Assembly (NCBI GenBank): GCA_036417435.1
Contig: CM070899.1
Location: 148,628,237-148,692,236 of the forward strand
Reading direction: 5' to 3'
DNA: 64,000 bases
From: Inia geoffrensis
Lineage: Eukaryota > Chordata > Mammalia > Artiodactyla > Iniidae
Notes under the pieces: generated by a model
What the model was told of the DNA's origin: nothing
The model's database searches: none
The model's input: only the letters and a program-made list of their open reading frames with translations
Part shown: one piece after another, positions 11,240-23,714 of the stretch
Layout: each line of letters starts with the position of its first letter
How positions within the stretch are numbered: the stretch's first letter is position 1
Made by a program: the position numbers and the translations under genes

Positions 11240-12330
11240 CACTGGAAAGAAACGTAGAAAATACAAAGTACAAATTAAAATAGCCAATAATTCCACCAAC
11301 CAGCCATAAAGATTAACATCTGGTATATATCCATTCTTTTATTTCTTATACTTTTTCTTACAAATTACGATGATACCAACCATACCACTTTATGCACTGT
11401 TTTCTCAATTGGTAAAGCCTCACAATTATTTTTCCATGTTTATTTTATGTACCATGTTAATGACTGCAGAGTATCTGATGTACATGTGTATTACATTTAT
11501 TAAGTAAGTCCCCTATTGGAAGTCTTAGATGATTTCTAATTTTCCCATATTATGGTAGTGCTGCAATAAATATCTATACATATATATATATATGATTATT
11601 TTTTCTGATTACTTCCTAAGATAAATTCATAAAAATGAAATAGGCCACAGACTGTTGCTAAGCTATCCCCAGTAGTTGTTCCCTGCTTTTCTTTTACTAT
11701 TTGAACCTTGAATTTTTGGTGCACGCAGATATTTACAATAAAAGATACATTTTTCAGACATCTTTTCAGCCAGAAGCTCTAGGCATTAGGATCTAAGTGG
11801 AAGTGTAGTGTGTGGCTTCTGCAAAGTGCTGTCTAAAGGTAAAGTCTTCTTTTTGTTTCCTTCTGGCAGAGTGCTGATAGGATGGCTGGAGCTGAAGGAG
11901 CTCAAAGGACATGAGAAGAAACCGTTGCTGAGGCTGGTCAAGCAACAAGATAGGTTTCTTCTGGGTCCATGGCACTGTCTATGGAGTACCGTACTCACCC
12001 TGGATTGCCTGCCTCCGGAAAGAAAGAGAAATACACTTTTATCTTGCTTGAGTCACTTTAGAAGTTGGTTTTCTATCATATACAGCTGAACTAATCCTAA
12101 CTAAAACAATGGCTTTGAAAGTTTGCACATTTTTAAGGTTCTCTGTACACATTACCAAATCTGAGTAAAGAAAGGCTGTGCTGATGAATATTCCTACCAG
12201 TAATGTGTAGAGTACCAGTCTCCATTATCCTAGGTAACACTGGGTATTATAATTTGTTTTAAGTCTTTGCCAGTTTGGTAGATCATATATGGTATATCTC
12301 TTTGTTTTAACTGGCATTCCTCTCTCATTC
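11240..12330 (-). mobile_element. Old L1 (L1M/L1ME-like) split by a later insert
   Basis: 11240-11640 reads as the reverse of an old L1 3' region (CACAATTATTTTTCCATG, then GTAGTGCTGCAATAAATATC), and 12095-12330 continues it (CACATTTTTAAGGTTCTCTG, then TACCAGTAATGTGTAGAGTA). The 450 bp between are foreign. Highly diverged, no coding capacity. Confidence 0.65.
11645..12094 (+). repeat. LTR-like ancient repeat nested in L1
   Basis: Splits the collinear old L1 on both sides. It contains GGAAGTGTAGTGTGTGGCTTC, a GATGGCTGGAGCTGAAGGAG segment and an end similar to the shared CTTGTTTAAGCCACT...CTAACTAA termini of mammalian LTR-type repeats. I recognise the sequence class but cannot name the family. 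Confidence 0.45.
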
Positions 12331-13615
12331 TTCTGAATATTTTCCCCATTTCCTCCTCAATCCCCTTGGCATAATCCTCTCTTTGACTAGGAATTCAGAG
12401 ACATAATCTATGTTAAAAACATAGCCCTGATGATGTACCAGCTGGCTTTTGCTGTTCTTTTACTGTCTTTCTGCCATCCATTGCAGAAAGCAGGCTTTCT
12501 GATCCAAAGACAATACACCTGGGCGCTCTTTCCTTGTCTCAACATTTAACGATTTTCTCTCCTTGTCTACGTGATCTATTCCAGCACGGCACGCTCGGCC
12601 ATCCCTTTAGTGCTCAGGCTATTTTACTATTGCAACAGAACATCAGGATACAAACTTCAAGTAAATTTGGAAATTACAAATAGACAGAGAATTTCAGCAT
12701 TTACAGCCACATTGATTTCTCCTTCCCCGTCCACTTTTTTGTATGCCTATCTGGCTAGTCCTCTTATTCTACATGTTCTCTAAGACCCTCTTTTTCTATG
12801 TACTCTGTGTCTTTAGGGAAGCAGGTTCTCTTCTAACTGGACAAAATATATCCTTCTGTTTTCAATCAGAATTGTTCTCCTTGCATCCAAGAGAGGGAAC
12901 CCTATCCTATAGCCACTCTAGATGTTTCCCTTAGTCTCTCCCTGCAGTAAACCCCTTTCTCTTCCCATAAGGATCAACTCCCTTGAATATAACCTGCTTA
13001 AAAGAAAATCAGCTCCCTTGAATAGAACCTGCTTAAAAGAAAATGACAAAACAACAAAAACTTTGAGAATAAATAATATTTTAAAAAAATACATTGAATC
13101 TCTCAAATTCTAAAATTTCCATCATGTATGTCAATCATCTTATCACGTTTATTCCCCCAACCTAGCCTTTCCCCAACATCGGTTCTCATCAATTCTGCCA
13201 ATATCTGTTCTTGTCGATTCTGTTTTCCTCTACAACATTACCATCCCCCCACAGAAAAGATCCTCAACTTTCCGCCAAAGGGTCATTTCTAAATGCACAT
13301 CTGCACACTTATTGCCACTTCTCATTACTTATATTGCCGTAACTATTAACATCCAGAGAATTCAATTGGGTTTTGAATACCATGCCCCTGACCAACATGG
13401 ACTTCTTCCAAATTCAGTTACAAGTTTAAGAAAGGGGTAGAAAAAATGATGGTATACTGTCTTCCCCCCATTATCTTTCTCATTTAGGAATCACGTTCCT
13501 TAGAAATTCCCGTTCCATCATCTTTTCTGCTGACTGCAGGTGTAATTCATGAGAATTTACATTACTCCACTCCATATTTTATTAGAGAGTCTTCATCTAT
13601 TTGCATTGCTTTGAC
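12331..13615. other. Unassigned; contains a 35-bp tandem duplication
   Basis: No named repeat or gene. Two adjacent 35-bp units (12974-13008 and 13009-13043) differ at two positions. Open frames here are 60-70 codons and unremarkable. Confidence 0.45.
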
Positions 13616-13619
13616 CACC

Positions 13620-13860
13620 TCTTAATATGAAACACTTATTGAGTGCCTACTATGTGTCAGGCACTTTTCATGCATCATCTAGTTTCATTCTCAAAATAAC
13701 CTTATAAGGCAAGTGCTATTATTAGTCCCCTTTTAAAGGTGAAAACATTAAGTCTCAAAGACACAGATGGTGTCTGTGTAGTGGAAACAAGATTCAAACT
13801 CTGACAGCCTAAAACTCTTTGCATCCTTGTCAATAGCACTCTGCTGCGTCTTTCTAAATC
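13620..13860 (-). repeat. MIR SINE
   Basis: Reverse complement of MIR: CTTATTGAGTGCCTACTATG, TGTGTCAGGCACTTTTCATG, CATCATCTAGTTTCATTCTC, then CCCCTTTTAAAGGTGAAAAC and the diverged remainder. The order is complete. Confidence 0.85.
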
Positions 13861-14165
13861 CCTCCAGCTTTTCCTCATTTGGCCTATTTATTCTCTTTCA
13901 TTGTGCTCTGTCACTCTGATACCCCAGCCTGGAGGTCTTCCTGCCACCTGCATTGCATATCAACTTGAATTCCACTAAACTCTTGACTCAACAGGGTCTG
14001 TAAATTTAATAATAACAAAGCAGCTGTACCTCAAGACTATTCATTTTTGCCATCTCATCCCTTAAGGCTGGGAAGGCTAAACAAAATCATAAGTGGTGTC
14101 AGTTGTGATGAGAGTCAAACTGCAGCCATTAGGCTCTTTGATAGTTTGCTTTTTTGATGACTATA
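13861..14165. other. No recognisable feature
   Basis: Unique-looking spacer between two MIR copies. Confidence 0.45.
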
Positions 14166-14420
14166 CTATAGCTAATAATAAGTTAGGGCTTAATAATATG
14201 TCAGACACTGTGATGAGCTCTTTTGCATCACAACATTTGGTACTCACATCAACCCTAGGAAAGGGGCACTGTTACCGTCCCCATTTTACAAATGAGGAAA
14301 CAGAGGTCAGGAGACTCAGTAACTGGCCCACCTCATACAGGGATCAGCTGGCAGACCCAGGATTTGAATCCACGTCTACCCAAATTCAGTACATACATTC
14401 TTAACCACTATGGTACAATG
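14166..14420 (-). repeat. MIR SINE
   Basis: Second minus-strand MIR with the standard order: TGTCAGACACTGTGATGAGC, CCCATTTTACAAATGAGGAA, ACAGAGGTCAGGAGACTCAG, GGATTTGAATCCACG and a CTTAACCACTATGGTAC end. Better preserved than the copy at 13620. Confidence 0.9.
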
Positions 14421-14619
14421 CTTCATCTTTTTAATAATATCGCTGATATCTTATTAAAATATCAGAAACCCATGGTAAAAATAATTACCCAACAACCTAT
14501 CCCCAAATCCAATCAATTTTTTCATTTTATGTCATCCAATATATGACCATGTACATATCCTTTACCTATTTACATTAAGTAACATTATGAACATTATATT
14601 TGTCTACATTTTCCATTAA

Positions 14620-15762
14620 CATTTTGTCAAGGATTCAACTCTCTGTAATAAATTTGAAAAGCTGAATGAAATAGATGATTTCCTAGAAACATATCAATTA
14701 CCAAAACTGACCAATTAAGAAGTGGAAAATTTGAGTAGGCTAATTACTATAGAAGGTCTAACAAAAGGCACCAGGACTAGGTGAATTTCCAGCTGAGTTT
14801 ATCTAATCTTTAAGTAAGAGATAATGCCAGTGTTATATAAACCAGCCATAGATAAAAAGATAGATATTTATCCAATTCATTTATGTGTACAGTCTAACTT
14901 TAATACCAAAACATAATAAAGATTCTGCAGAAGACAAAAATACTGTATAATCTCAATTTAAATAGAATATTAGAAAACTGACCCTGCAAAATTATTAAAA
15001 GAATACTACATTATGACTAAGGAAGGTTTATTCCAGGAAACCAGGATGGCTGATATGAAGAAATCTATCTGCGTAATACATTAAGAAAATAAAGATCAAA
15101 ACACGTGCAAATAAATCAATGCTGAAGTGACACTTAATAAAATTTGAATAAAATTTTAAGTAAAAAATGGAGGAAAACAAATAAAATACAGACTACCAAA
15201 GAGAGCAGAAAATATTATCTTAAATGAGTGATATTTAAATTAAAATAAGAAATCAGAGAGGGACACTTTCTATCAGCATTATATTTTAACATTAATTTGA
15301 CTCAAATACACAAAAACATTGGAAAAGAACTGAAACTGTTTGATAATGATCACATTTCTTGCTCAAAAATTCCAAAAGACTGAAAAAATAGAATTTATAA
15401 CAGGATTTATAAGTTAGCAATAGACAGCTACACACAGAAGTGGCAAAAAAAATTTTCCAATCATAAAAGCAAAAACAAATTATAACAGACTTAGAAATAA
15501 ATATAACAGAAATGACATTAGACATAGTTGATAAAGCCATATAGTCGATAAAGCCATATAATCTCTTGGAAGGTGTAGAACAATATCTAAACAAATGGAA
15601 AGATCTGCCATCCCTTTGGATAGAAGACTTAAGGTCATAAAATACAAAATCTTTCTAAATTAATAAATATAATAACATTTCCATTAGAGCCCAAGGAATC
15701 CTTTTGATGGTTATATAAAATGCTCTTGAAGTTTACATGGAAAAATAACTTTCAGGTATTAG
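14620..15762 (+). mobile_element. Old L1 ORF2 remnant
   Basis: Decayed L1M-type ORF2 with recognisable phrases: AAAAGCTGAATGAAATAGAT (pre-RT region), TTCCAGGAAACCAGGATGGC (RT region), and TTTACATGGAAAAATAA near 15735. Stops throughout. A 17-bp unit is tandemly duplicated at 15527-15560. Confidence 0.75.
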
Positions 15763-15764
15763 CT

Positions 15765-16155
15765 AATTTTTTTTTTCATGGGAAGGAAGAATGGAGAAGG
15801 AGGTACTGGCCATGCCAGGATGCAGACCATTCTAAAAAGATGAACCTGTTTGAAAGGTAGAAATAGAAACACAGATGTAGAGAACAAATGGATGGACGCC
15901 AAGCGGGGAAAAGGGGGGTGGGATGAATTGGGAGATTGGGATTTACATATATACACTAATATGTATAATAAAATGGATAACTAATGAGAACCTACTGTAT
16001 AGCTCAGGGAACTCTACTTAATGCACTGTGGTGACCTAAATGGGAAGGAAATCCAAAAAAGAAGGGATATATGTATACATACAGCTGATTCACTTCACTG
16101 TACAGCAGAAACTAACACAACATGGTAAACCAACTATACTCCAATAAAAAATAAA
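15765..16155 (+). mobile_element. L1 3' UTR fragment
   Basis: Matches the artiodactyl L1 3' UTR also seen at 53950-54130: ACACAGATGTAGAGAACAAA, GATGAATTGGGAGATTGGGA, CAGCTGATTCACTTCACTGT and a CTCCAATAAAAAATAAAT end with AATAAA at 16143-16148. It is less diverged than the ORF2 remnant just upstream, so it may be a separate 5'-truncated insertion rather than the same element. Confidence 0.85.
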
Positions 16156-16159
16156 TGAA

Positions 16160-17025
16160 AATACTATAATCAAATCAATATGGAATTGGCTAAAAGAGAC
16201 AATGGGATTAAGAGGATTTTATTGGCTGAGGTGCAGAAAGAGAGTAAGTAAAAAAGACAATAGAAGATTACACTAAAAATAATCTGCATGTTGTTTATTT
16301 TTCGTGGTTTTGGTAAAAATCGATGCCTGTGAGTATATGTATAAAGAAGGCACTTAAAGAAAGTATTAAAATGTAGAAGAATATCATTCATGCTTCCCTA
16401 AATTAATTTCACTATCATTTGTGTTGTCTCTGTTTTATTTACCTCATTTCATTTCTCCTCTTAGATTTCTCCTCCAAGAAAGGTTAAAAACAGTAACAGC
16501 CCTGTGCGTATCTTTTTCCTTCTCTGCCAGCTACACTGTTATTTATTATAGTGAAAGTAGAAGAAAATAAAAACTACCTGTAAATGTACAGATTACAACC
16601 ACTGGCCTTAGGAAATTGTTCATCTCTTGGAGCTGTTAATTCTGGATTATTACTGCTCTGGATGCTGGAAGTCTCTCCTACTGTAATGCCTCAGGTCCTG
16701 CTCAGTTTCCAGAGACGGTGCTGTCTGTGGATAAGTAACTATGAAAGACTTAACTATCAGAATCCCAGCTCAGAATTTGCCAAGCCTAGTCTCAGGGGCT
16801 GGGCTTCCTCTGATCCTAGTCAATCTAGAGGGGATGTTCCTAAGGAAATAGTCATTGGGCTAGGCCTTGAACAGTGCCAAGAGCAATCTCTTTACACTCC
16901 ATCATTCTTGCCAGTTACACAGGACATCAGTCACTCCCAAACAACTGTAAACCAATGAGGTAACTTGCAAAGAGGCCAGTGATTGCACCAACATCCTATC
17001 TATCTTCTAAAAAATGAAATAAGTA
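16160..17025. other. No recognisable feature
   Basis: Unique-looking sequence. A 124-codon frame at 16584-16958 (plus) has no recognisable domain, no supporting splice or promoter context and ordinary composition; I do not call it a gene. Confidence 0.45.
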
Positions 17026-17027
17026 CA

Positions 17028-17190
17028 ATGAAGGCACCCATGCGCTTCCTACGTGGCAGGGACACATGCAAACCTTTTACTGACGTCAAGCCATTGAATC
17101 CTCATGATAACTCTCGCAGGTGGGTAAGATTTTCATCTGTGTTTACAAATGAGACACATAGAGGTTATGTAAATCTCAAATTCAGTCTCC
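17028..17190 (-). repeat. MIR SINE fragment
   Basis: Diverged MIR in reverse: CCTACGTGGCAGGGACACAT, CATTGAATCCTCATGATAAC, GTTTACAAATGAGACACATA. Only the central part is clear. Confidence 0.65.
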
Positions 17191-17556
17191 AAACTTCAGT
17201 GTCTGGGCACTTAGCCATCACCCAACAGTATTTCTCAATCCCAGGAAAAAAATGAAACCAGATAGAATGCAAGTTGAAAGATGTTTAATTTCAGGCATGT
17301 GAGGGTTGGTGTGCAATGTTGTGGTCTGTCTCAGCTCCCCAATGTCCAGCAGCAATGTCCCCTGAATATCTGAAGACTATGAGGCAGGTAATTGTTTCAG
17401 ATTCAGAATGATGAGAAATTTGCTTTGTTTGGGGGAATGGATGCTCTACAGTTTTATTTATTTTTTACAGTAACACATACATTCAATGCCACTTTTATTG
17501 TTTTCCCCCAATCCCATATTTGCTATGAAACTGATTTTATCAGCAGCAGTTTTGCC
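17191..17556. other. No recognisable feature
   Basis: Spacer between MIR and SINE with no open frame or named repeat. Confidence 0.4.
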
Positions 17557-17578
17557 AACCTTAGTGTGTTTTTTTAAG

Positions 17579-17924
17579 TAACAAATTTATTTATTTATGT
17601 TTGGCTGCATTGGGTCTTCACTGCTGCACGTGGGCTTTCTCTAGTTGCAGCGAGCGGGGGCTACTCTTCTTTGCGGTGTGCGGGCTTCTCATTGTGGTGG
17701 CTTCTCTTGTTGTGGAGCCCGGGCTCTAGGCGCGTGGGCTTCAGCAGTTGTGGCACGTGGGCTCAGCAGTTGTGGCTCGCAGGTTCTAGAGCACAGGCTC
17801 AGTAGTTGTGGCACACGGGCTTAGTTGCTCTGCAGCATGTGGGGTCTTCCCAGACCAGGGATTGAACCCATGTCCCCTGCATTGGCAGGCGGATTCTTAA
17901 CCACTGCACCACCAGGGAAGTCCC
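17579..17924 (-). mobile_element. CHR-1-type (long) SINE
   Basis: Longer and older CHR form: TTTATTTATTTATG tail side, GGCTGCATTGGGTCTTCACTG, repeated GTTGTGGC units, then CACCACCAGGGAAGTCCC as the tRNA-related head. Imperfect TSDs, AACCTTAGTGTG... at 17557-17578 and AACCTTGGTGTTTCTTAAG at 17925-17943, fit an older age than the CHR-2 copies. Confidence 0.95.
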
Positions 17925-17943
17925 AACCTTGGTGTTTCTTAAG

Positions 17944-18276
17944 ATTTGGCTAGGGATCGCTGCACTGAGATTTACCCAAAGTTAACCTGTCAGCACTGAT
18001 TGGGAAAGAAGTGATCCGCTTGGCTGGCAACAAGCTGTGAGGGGCTCCAGAAGCGGATGCTGGGAGTTAGAGGAAGCACAGGAAGCGCATGACCCCATCT
18101 GGTCATATATTACCACAGGCCTGCACAGAAATAGAACATAACTGTTGGGATGGAGTCTCTTGTGATCTTCACACACAACCCTCAGAAGAGCCCTGAGCAT
18201 GTAACCCCATCTACACAAAATGAAACTGAGTTTTCACTGAGGATTTTCTATCAGTATAGACTTTTTATAATGTAAA
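17944..18276. other. No recognisable feature
   Basis: About 330 bp between the SINE and an LTR; no repeat or gene recognised. Confidence 0.4.
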
Positions 18277-18650
18277 TGTATTAGTCTGCTCAGGCTGCTA
18301 CAACAAAATACCATAGCCTGGGTGGCTTAAACAATGGACATCTATTTCTCACTGTTCTGGAGGCTGAGAAGTCCAATATCAAGGTGCTGGCTGATCCAGC
18401 TCCTGGTGAGAATGCTCTTCCTGACTTGCAGATGATTGTCTTCTTGCTGTGTCCTCACATGGCCAAGTTGCAGAAAGCTCTGGTGTCTCTTCCTCTTCCT
18501 ATAAGGGTACTGATTCCATCATGGGGACTCTACATTTATGACTTCAGCAAAACCTAATTATCTCCCCAAAGCCCCATCCTTAAACCCCATTACTTTAGAG
18601 GTAACAGCTTCAAAATATAAATTTTGGACAGATACAATTAAATCCATAGT
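18277..18650 (-). repeat. MaLR LTR (MST/MLT1A-like)
   Basis: Reverse complement of a MaLR LTR: TGTATTAGTCTGCTCAGGCT, TTCTCACTGTTCTGGAGGCT, CTTGCTGTGTCCTCACATGG, CTGGTGTCTCTTCCTCTTCC and an AAATCCATAGTAAC end. GTAAA (18272-18276) and GTAAC (18649-18653) are compatible with the 5-bp TSD of this class. No internal region, so a solo LTR. Confidence 0.9.
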
Positions 18651-18655
18651 AACCT

Positions 18656-19095
18656 AAGACACAGCATTTTACTTTTCAAAAAATCCCCCCTCAAACTTGT
18701 CTCTTCTTTCCCAGTTTCTTCTCTCTTACTGTTCCTAGGTCTCCCATCTGCCTGGGTACCTCCTTCCACCAGGCAGCCCCTACCTTCTCCCACCCTTCAG
18801 AAACTTCTTCTCTTCACCATGTTTTCTTATTTCTTATACAGAGCCGACATTTCAGCTCTAGGAAAAAGCCATCACACACAGGTTGGCTTTGAGCTCAAAA
18901 TAAAACAAAAGATTCCCCACACCATTCTCCCTAGAAAATGGTAGGGCAAAATCTAATTTTTCCCTGCTACAAAATGTATTTGGTCTTGTCGCATATTTTT
19001 ATATCTAATAGGTATTCGTTTATATATGTTCAACTGATTGAAAAATGAATTCTATGTGTACAGGTCTTCCACTGTAACTAGTATTTCTCTTAAAA
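18656..19095. other. No recognisable feature
   Basis: C/T-rich in its first part (18690-18840), then ordinary A/T-rich sequence; nothing named. Confidence 0.4.
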
Positions 19096-19099
19096 AGTC

Positions 19100-19495
19100 C
19101 CAAGTTTTAAAATTTAAGAATAAAAGGAATGAAGTACTGATATATGCTACAACATGGATGAACCTTGAAAATATTATGCTTAAGTGAAAACAGTATGCCA
19201 GTCACAAAGGACCACAGATTGTATGATCCCTTTTAAAGGTAATGTCCAGAATAGGTAAGAAAGTAGATTAGTGGCTACTGGGACGAAGGCAGGATGCATA
19301 GTGACTGCTAATGGTTATGGAATTTCTTTCTGGAGTGACAAAAATGTTCTAAAATTGACTGTGGTGGTGGTTGTTCAACTTTTGACTATACTAAAAACGT
19401 TACACTTTAGTATATTAAAGTGTACTAAAAAATGTATACTTTAAATGGGTGACTGTCAGGTATATGAATTATATCTCAATAAGCTGTTTTTCTAA
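19100..19495 (+). mobile_element. Old L1 3' end (L1M)
   Basis: Matches old L1 3' sequence: CTACAACATGGATGAACCTT, TTAGTGGCTACTGGGACGAA, AATTTCTTTCTGGAGTGACA, GTATATGAATTATATCTCAA. A sister copy of the same segment lies at 25160-25510. 5' truncated, non-coding. Confidence 0.85.
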
Positions 19496-19499
19496 AAGT

Positions 19500-20800
19500 C
19501 CAAAGTTCTGAAAAGTATAATTATCTCAAGGATGGGCTCTAATAATGCTGGACCCCTGACTGGGTCTGCCATTGATTATTATACAGAAATTGTGTCTTAA
19601 AAGTAATAAATCACATTTGGCTCTCCCAGCTAATCATAGTACAGATCTTCACTTCACTTTTTGCTGGGAAAATTGGCCAAGTCCCAAAGTAGATTTCCAA
19701 ATATATGTTAAGTACTAACTACGTTATTGGAATAAGTAGGACCTCAAATTAGTCTTGTACACCCAACACATATCTGGATGTATAGTTTCCATTTTGTTTC
19801 TTAATAATCTCATAGGTTGTACATTTCTGGTGGGCAGTAAGAAATTTAAAAAGAGGTAAAATACATGGCCATTCGCTGTTAGGAATTTATAACAGAACAC
19901 AGTAAAGAGTATGAAAGCATGCATAATTATCCCTAGGAACAGAAAAAAATAAGAAAAATTCACAACCAGTTAGGTGTCTGCATACATAGTAATTGCCGTC
20001 TGTGAGAGGTGTCCCATCAGGAATGGCAGCTTGTCTCTGTGAATGGGGAAAGTGTGAATGAGTGAGCATGTTGGTTCAGAGGTAGAACAAATTCTTATCT
20101 CACAGGTTCAAATTTTCCAGGCTCATGAATATGACACATTAATATTCATTAAGTGGAACACATTATCATTTTAGAAGGAGATTACTGGGGACTCACTATT
20201 TTCATTCCATCACATTTTCCAATTAGGAGTCCCAGTTTTGCAAATAATCAGCTTTCTGTTGCCAAGGGCTTTTTAGCCGCTTTCTGGCAAGGGGCTTTGG
20301 AGCTCAGTTCGGCATCCATTTAAGAAACAGGAGAAAACTGAAGTACAATTATATCTTTTTAATGACAGGTTAATCTTGCTGCAGTGAACCCGATCAGAGA
20401 GGAGCCATACTCTAAAGGGAGAAGGCATGAACTCCTCTCGGGGAGAGGAACTCAGACAATGAAGTTTGAGAAGGAGTTGCCTGCAGCTGTGGAGAAATAA
20501 ATACACCCTGGGAAAGGTCTTGGAACGCTCATTAAGCAAGAAGCAGCTGTGTAAGGGGAGACCCTAGTGGTGTGGAAGTGAACACAAGGAGCAGTGCTGG
20601 TAACCATCCCTGGAGGCTAATAACCAAGCAGGAAAGGAAGCAATGAACAAATCTGTGCATTTCCTGCAGATTAACATTGCAATTCTAAAAGTTGGATTTT
20701 TTTGTTAAACCTTCACATTTTATTAATGATTTTACCAGATGAAACATTAGTCTAAGATTGGTTTGTTTTTGAAAAATATAAAATAAATTTGGTATAATCC
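19500..20800. other. No recognisable feature
   Basis: 1.3 kb of unique-looking sequence. 20270-20560 is more complex and G/C-richer than its surroundings and has an 88-codon minus frame, but there is no domain or splice evidence. Confidence 0.45.
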
Positions 20801-20804
20801 ATTT

Positions 20805-20965
20805 TGATATTATATATAATTTATGCTATATTATGTAATATTACATATTATATACATGTTAACATATTATATAATTATGTAATATTACATAATATATACA
20901 TATTACATATATAACATATTATATATTATGTAATATATAATAAATTATGTACACAATGCATTATA
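20805..20965. repeat. AT-rich palindromic low-complexity block
   Basis: Almost purely A/T with repeated TATGTAATATTACATA motifs. Perfect self-complementary stretches lie at 20832-20847 (16 bp) and 20874-20893 (20 bp). Such blocks can extrude cruciforms and are length-variable. Confidence 0.9.
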
Positions 20966-21439
20966 TAATACATTAATCTCCACGAGAACAGAATTTCTAA
21001 ATGAAGTAATTTAATTCCCATTTAAAATATGCATTCATAAAATTAGTATAAGGAGATATCTAAGAGTCTTTTTCTAATAAAAAGAAACTCAATGGTTATA
21101 CCCTTATAAATTTATGAAGAATTGCACACAAATGGCAAAACCAAATATACATAAAATTCGTAAGCAAGGAAAAGTGAATTAGTCTTCATAACAGCTCATC
21201 AGTTCTCAGTCCTCCTTCCTAGAGGCAACTTCTTTACCAGTTTGTGTGTCTCTTTTTAGAAATCAGGTAAGCACATATAAGCATAGACAGACCACTTGTT
21301 TCCACCTACATAACTGGGAATGTGCTCTGTACACTCTACTTTCACAATTTTACTAAAAATCTATCTTGGACATAATTATATAACAACATTTATAATTTAA
21401 CTCACTGCAGGGGAAATAGACTTCAGCAAAATAATCCAA
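20966..21439. other. No recognisable feature
   Basis: A/T-rich spacer without named repeats. Confidence 0.4.
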
Positions 21440-23556
21440 TCAGTCACTAAAAAGTAAAAAAGTAAATAACAAGTCCCAGAGGGAATGGGGAGCTAGAATC
21501 CAGAGTTGCTACAATGCATTATCTAAAATGCCCAGTTTCCAACAAAAAGTTAAGAAACACAAAAGTCTGATCCACACAACAGGAAAAAGGAGAACAGATA
21601 ATAGAAGCACAGTGAGTAGATACGATTTAACAGACGAATACTTCACAGTAGTCATTATAAATATGTTCAAAGAACTAATGGAATGGAAGCCATGCTTAAA
21701 TAATTAAATGGAGATACAATGACAATGTTTTATCAAATAGCGTACATCAATAAAGAGTAGAAATTTTTTTTAAAAAAATTGGAAATTCTGGAGTTTAAAA
21801 ACACAATAAATGAAATGAAAAACTCACTAGAGAGGATCAACAGCATGTTTGATTTGGCAGAAAAGAGAATTAGTTAACTTGATAATAGATCAATAGAGGT
21901 TATACAATCAGAAGAACAGAGAGAAAAAGGAATGAAGAAAAGTAAACAGAGCATCAGAGAAATGCAGGACACTGTTATGCACAGCAACATACACTTACTG
22001 GCAGTGTATCTTTCATAAATGAAAGTAAAATAAAGACATTCCCAGATAAACAAACAGAAAATTTATCGCTGGTAAATCATCCTTACAAGAAATACTAAAG
22101 GAAGTTCTGCAAACTGAAATAACATAAACTTGGGAAACACAAATATGTGGAAATTAAACAGCACACTCCTAAATTACCAACGAAAAAAAGAATAAATCAC
22201 AATGAAAATTAGGCTATACTTTGAGACAAATGAAACAAAAATACAACATACCAAAACATATGGGATGCACTAACAGTAGGGTTCAGAAGAAAAAATTGCA
22301 ACAATTACGGTTGTTAGCCACCATATTAAAAAAGGAAGCTCTTGAAAGAATAACCCAACTTTCCACTTTACAATTCTAAGAAAAGAGCAAAATAATCTCA
22401 AAGCAAGAAGAAGAAGAAAAAAAAAGCAATAAAGATAAGAAAGGAAACAAATGAAATAGACAATAGAAAGAAACAATAGACGAAATCAATAAAATCAAAA
22501 GTGAATTCTCTGAAAAGATCAACAAAATTGACAAATCTTTAGGAGATTGACCAAAGATAGAGCGATAAAGAGAGAAAGAGGGTGAAAGAGGGAGAGAGAA
22601 AGAGAGAGATGCAGAGTGACAGAAAAGATTTGAACTACTAAAATCAGAAATAAAACAGGGGACATTGCTATCAACCTTATAGAAATAAAAAGTATTATAA
22701 GAGAATAACACAAATAATTGTACACCAACAAATTAGATAACCTAGATGCAATGATCCACCTCCTAGAAAGACACAAACTGCCAAAACTACCTCAAAAAGA
22801 AATAGAATATCTGCACAGACCTATAAAAAGTAAAGAGATTGAATGGGTAATCAAAAAATAAAAAACCTACAAAGAAAAGCCCAGAGCCAGGAATCTACTC
22901 TGGTGAATTCTACAAAAAAAATTTTTTAATTAATTAATCCCAACTCTTCAAAAACTCTTCCAAAAAAATGGAACAGGAGGGAACATTCCTAACTCTTTTT
23001 TAAATTACTGTTACACTGATGCCAGTATCAGAGGAAGACACAAGAGAAGAAAACTGCAGACCAGTACCTCTTATGGGTATAGACACAGAAATTATAGCAA
23101 ACCAAATCAGCATCATATAAAAAGTGTTAGACACTGTGCTCAAGTGCAATCTATCCCAGAAATGCAAGGTTGATTTAAGACTCAGAAATCAGTTAATACC
23201 ATGGATCATATCAATAGAATAAAACACACACAGTAATCGTCTACATAGAGTCAGAAAAAGAACTTGGCAAAATCCAACAGCCTTCCATGAAAAAGACACT
23301 CAACAAATGAGAAACAAAGGAAACTTCTTCGGCCTGAGAAAGGGTATCTTTGAAAACCCACAACTAACATGATTAATGATGAAAGACTGAATGACCCTTA
23401 AGCTTAGAAAAAAGAGAAGATTGTCCATTCTCACCATTTCTATTCAACATTGTGCTGGAGATTCTAGCTAGACCAATTAGGAAAGAAAATGAAATACTAA
23501 ACATCCATATTGAAAAGGAAGAAGTAAAACTATCTTGATCTGTAGATAACATGCTA

Positions 23557-23560
<4 letters not shown>

Positions 23561-23592
<32 letters not shown>
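23561..23592. repeat. (TA)n microsatellite
   Basis: Uninterrupted alternating A/T of about 30 bp inside the old L1, at the position after its catalytic RT motif. Immediately downstream a 26-bp unit is tandemly duplicated (23603-23628 and 23629-23654, one mismatch). Confidence 0.95.
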
Positions 23593-23596
<4 letters not shown>

Positions 23597-23714
23597 TTAT
23601 ATATCTCCATGCTAAGGAATCCACTAAAATCTCCATGTTAAGGAATCCACTAAAATCTATTAGAACTAAAAGGAGTTGAGCAAGATTGCAGAATCAATAA
23701 ACCAAAACCAGTTT

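Noticed and set aside
16584..16958. 124-codon plus frame as a host exon
   Set aside because: No recognisable domain, no convincing splice or promoter context, ordinary composition; length is not remarkable in 64 kb.
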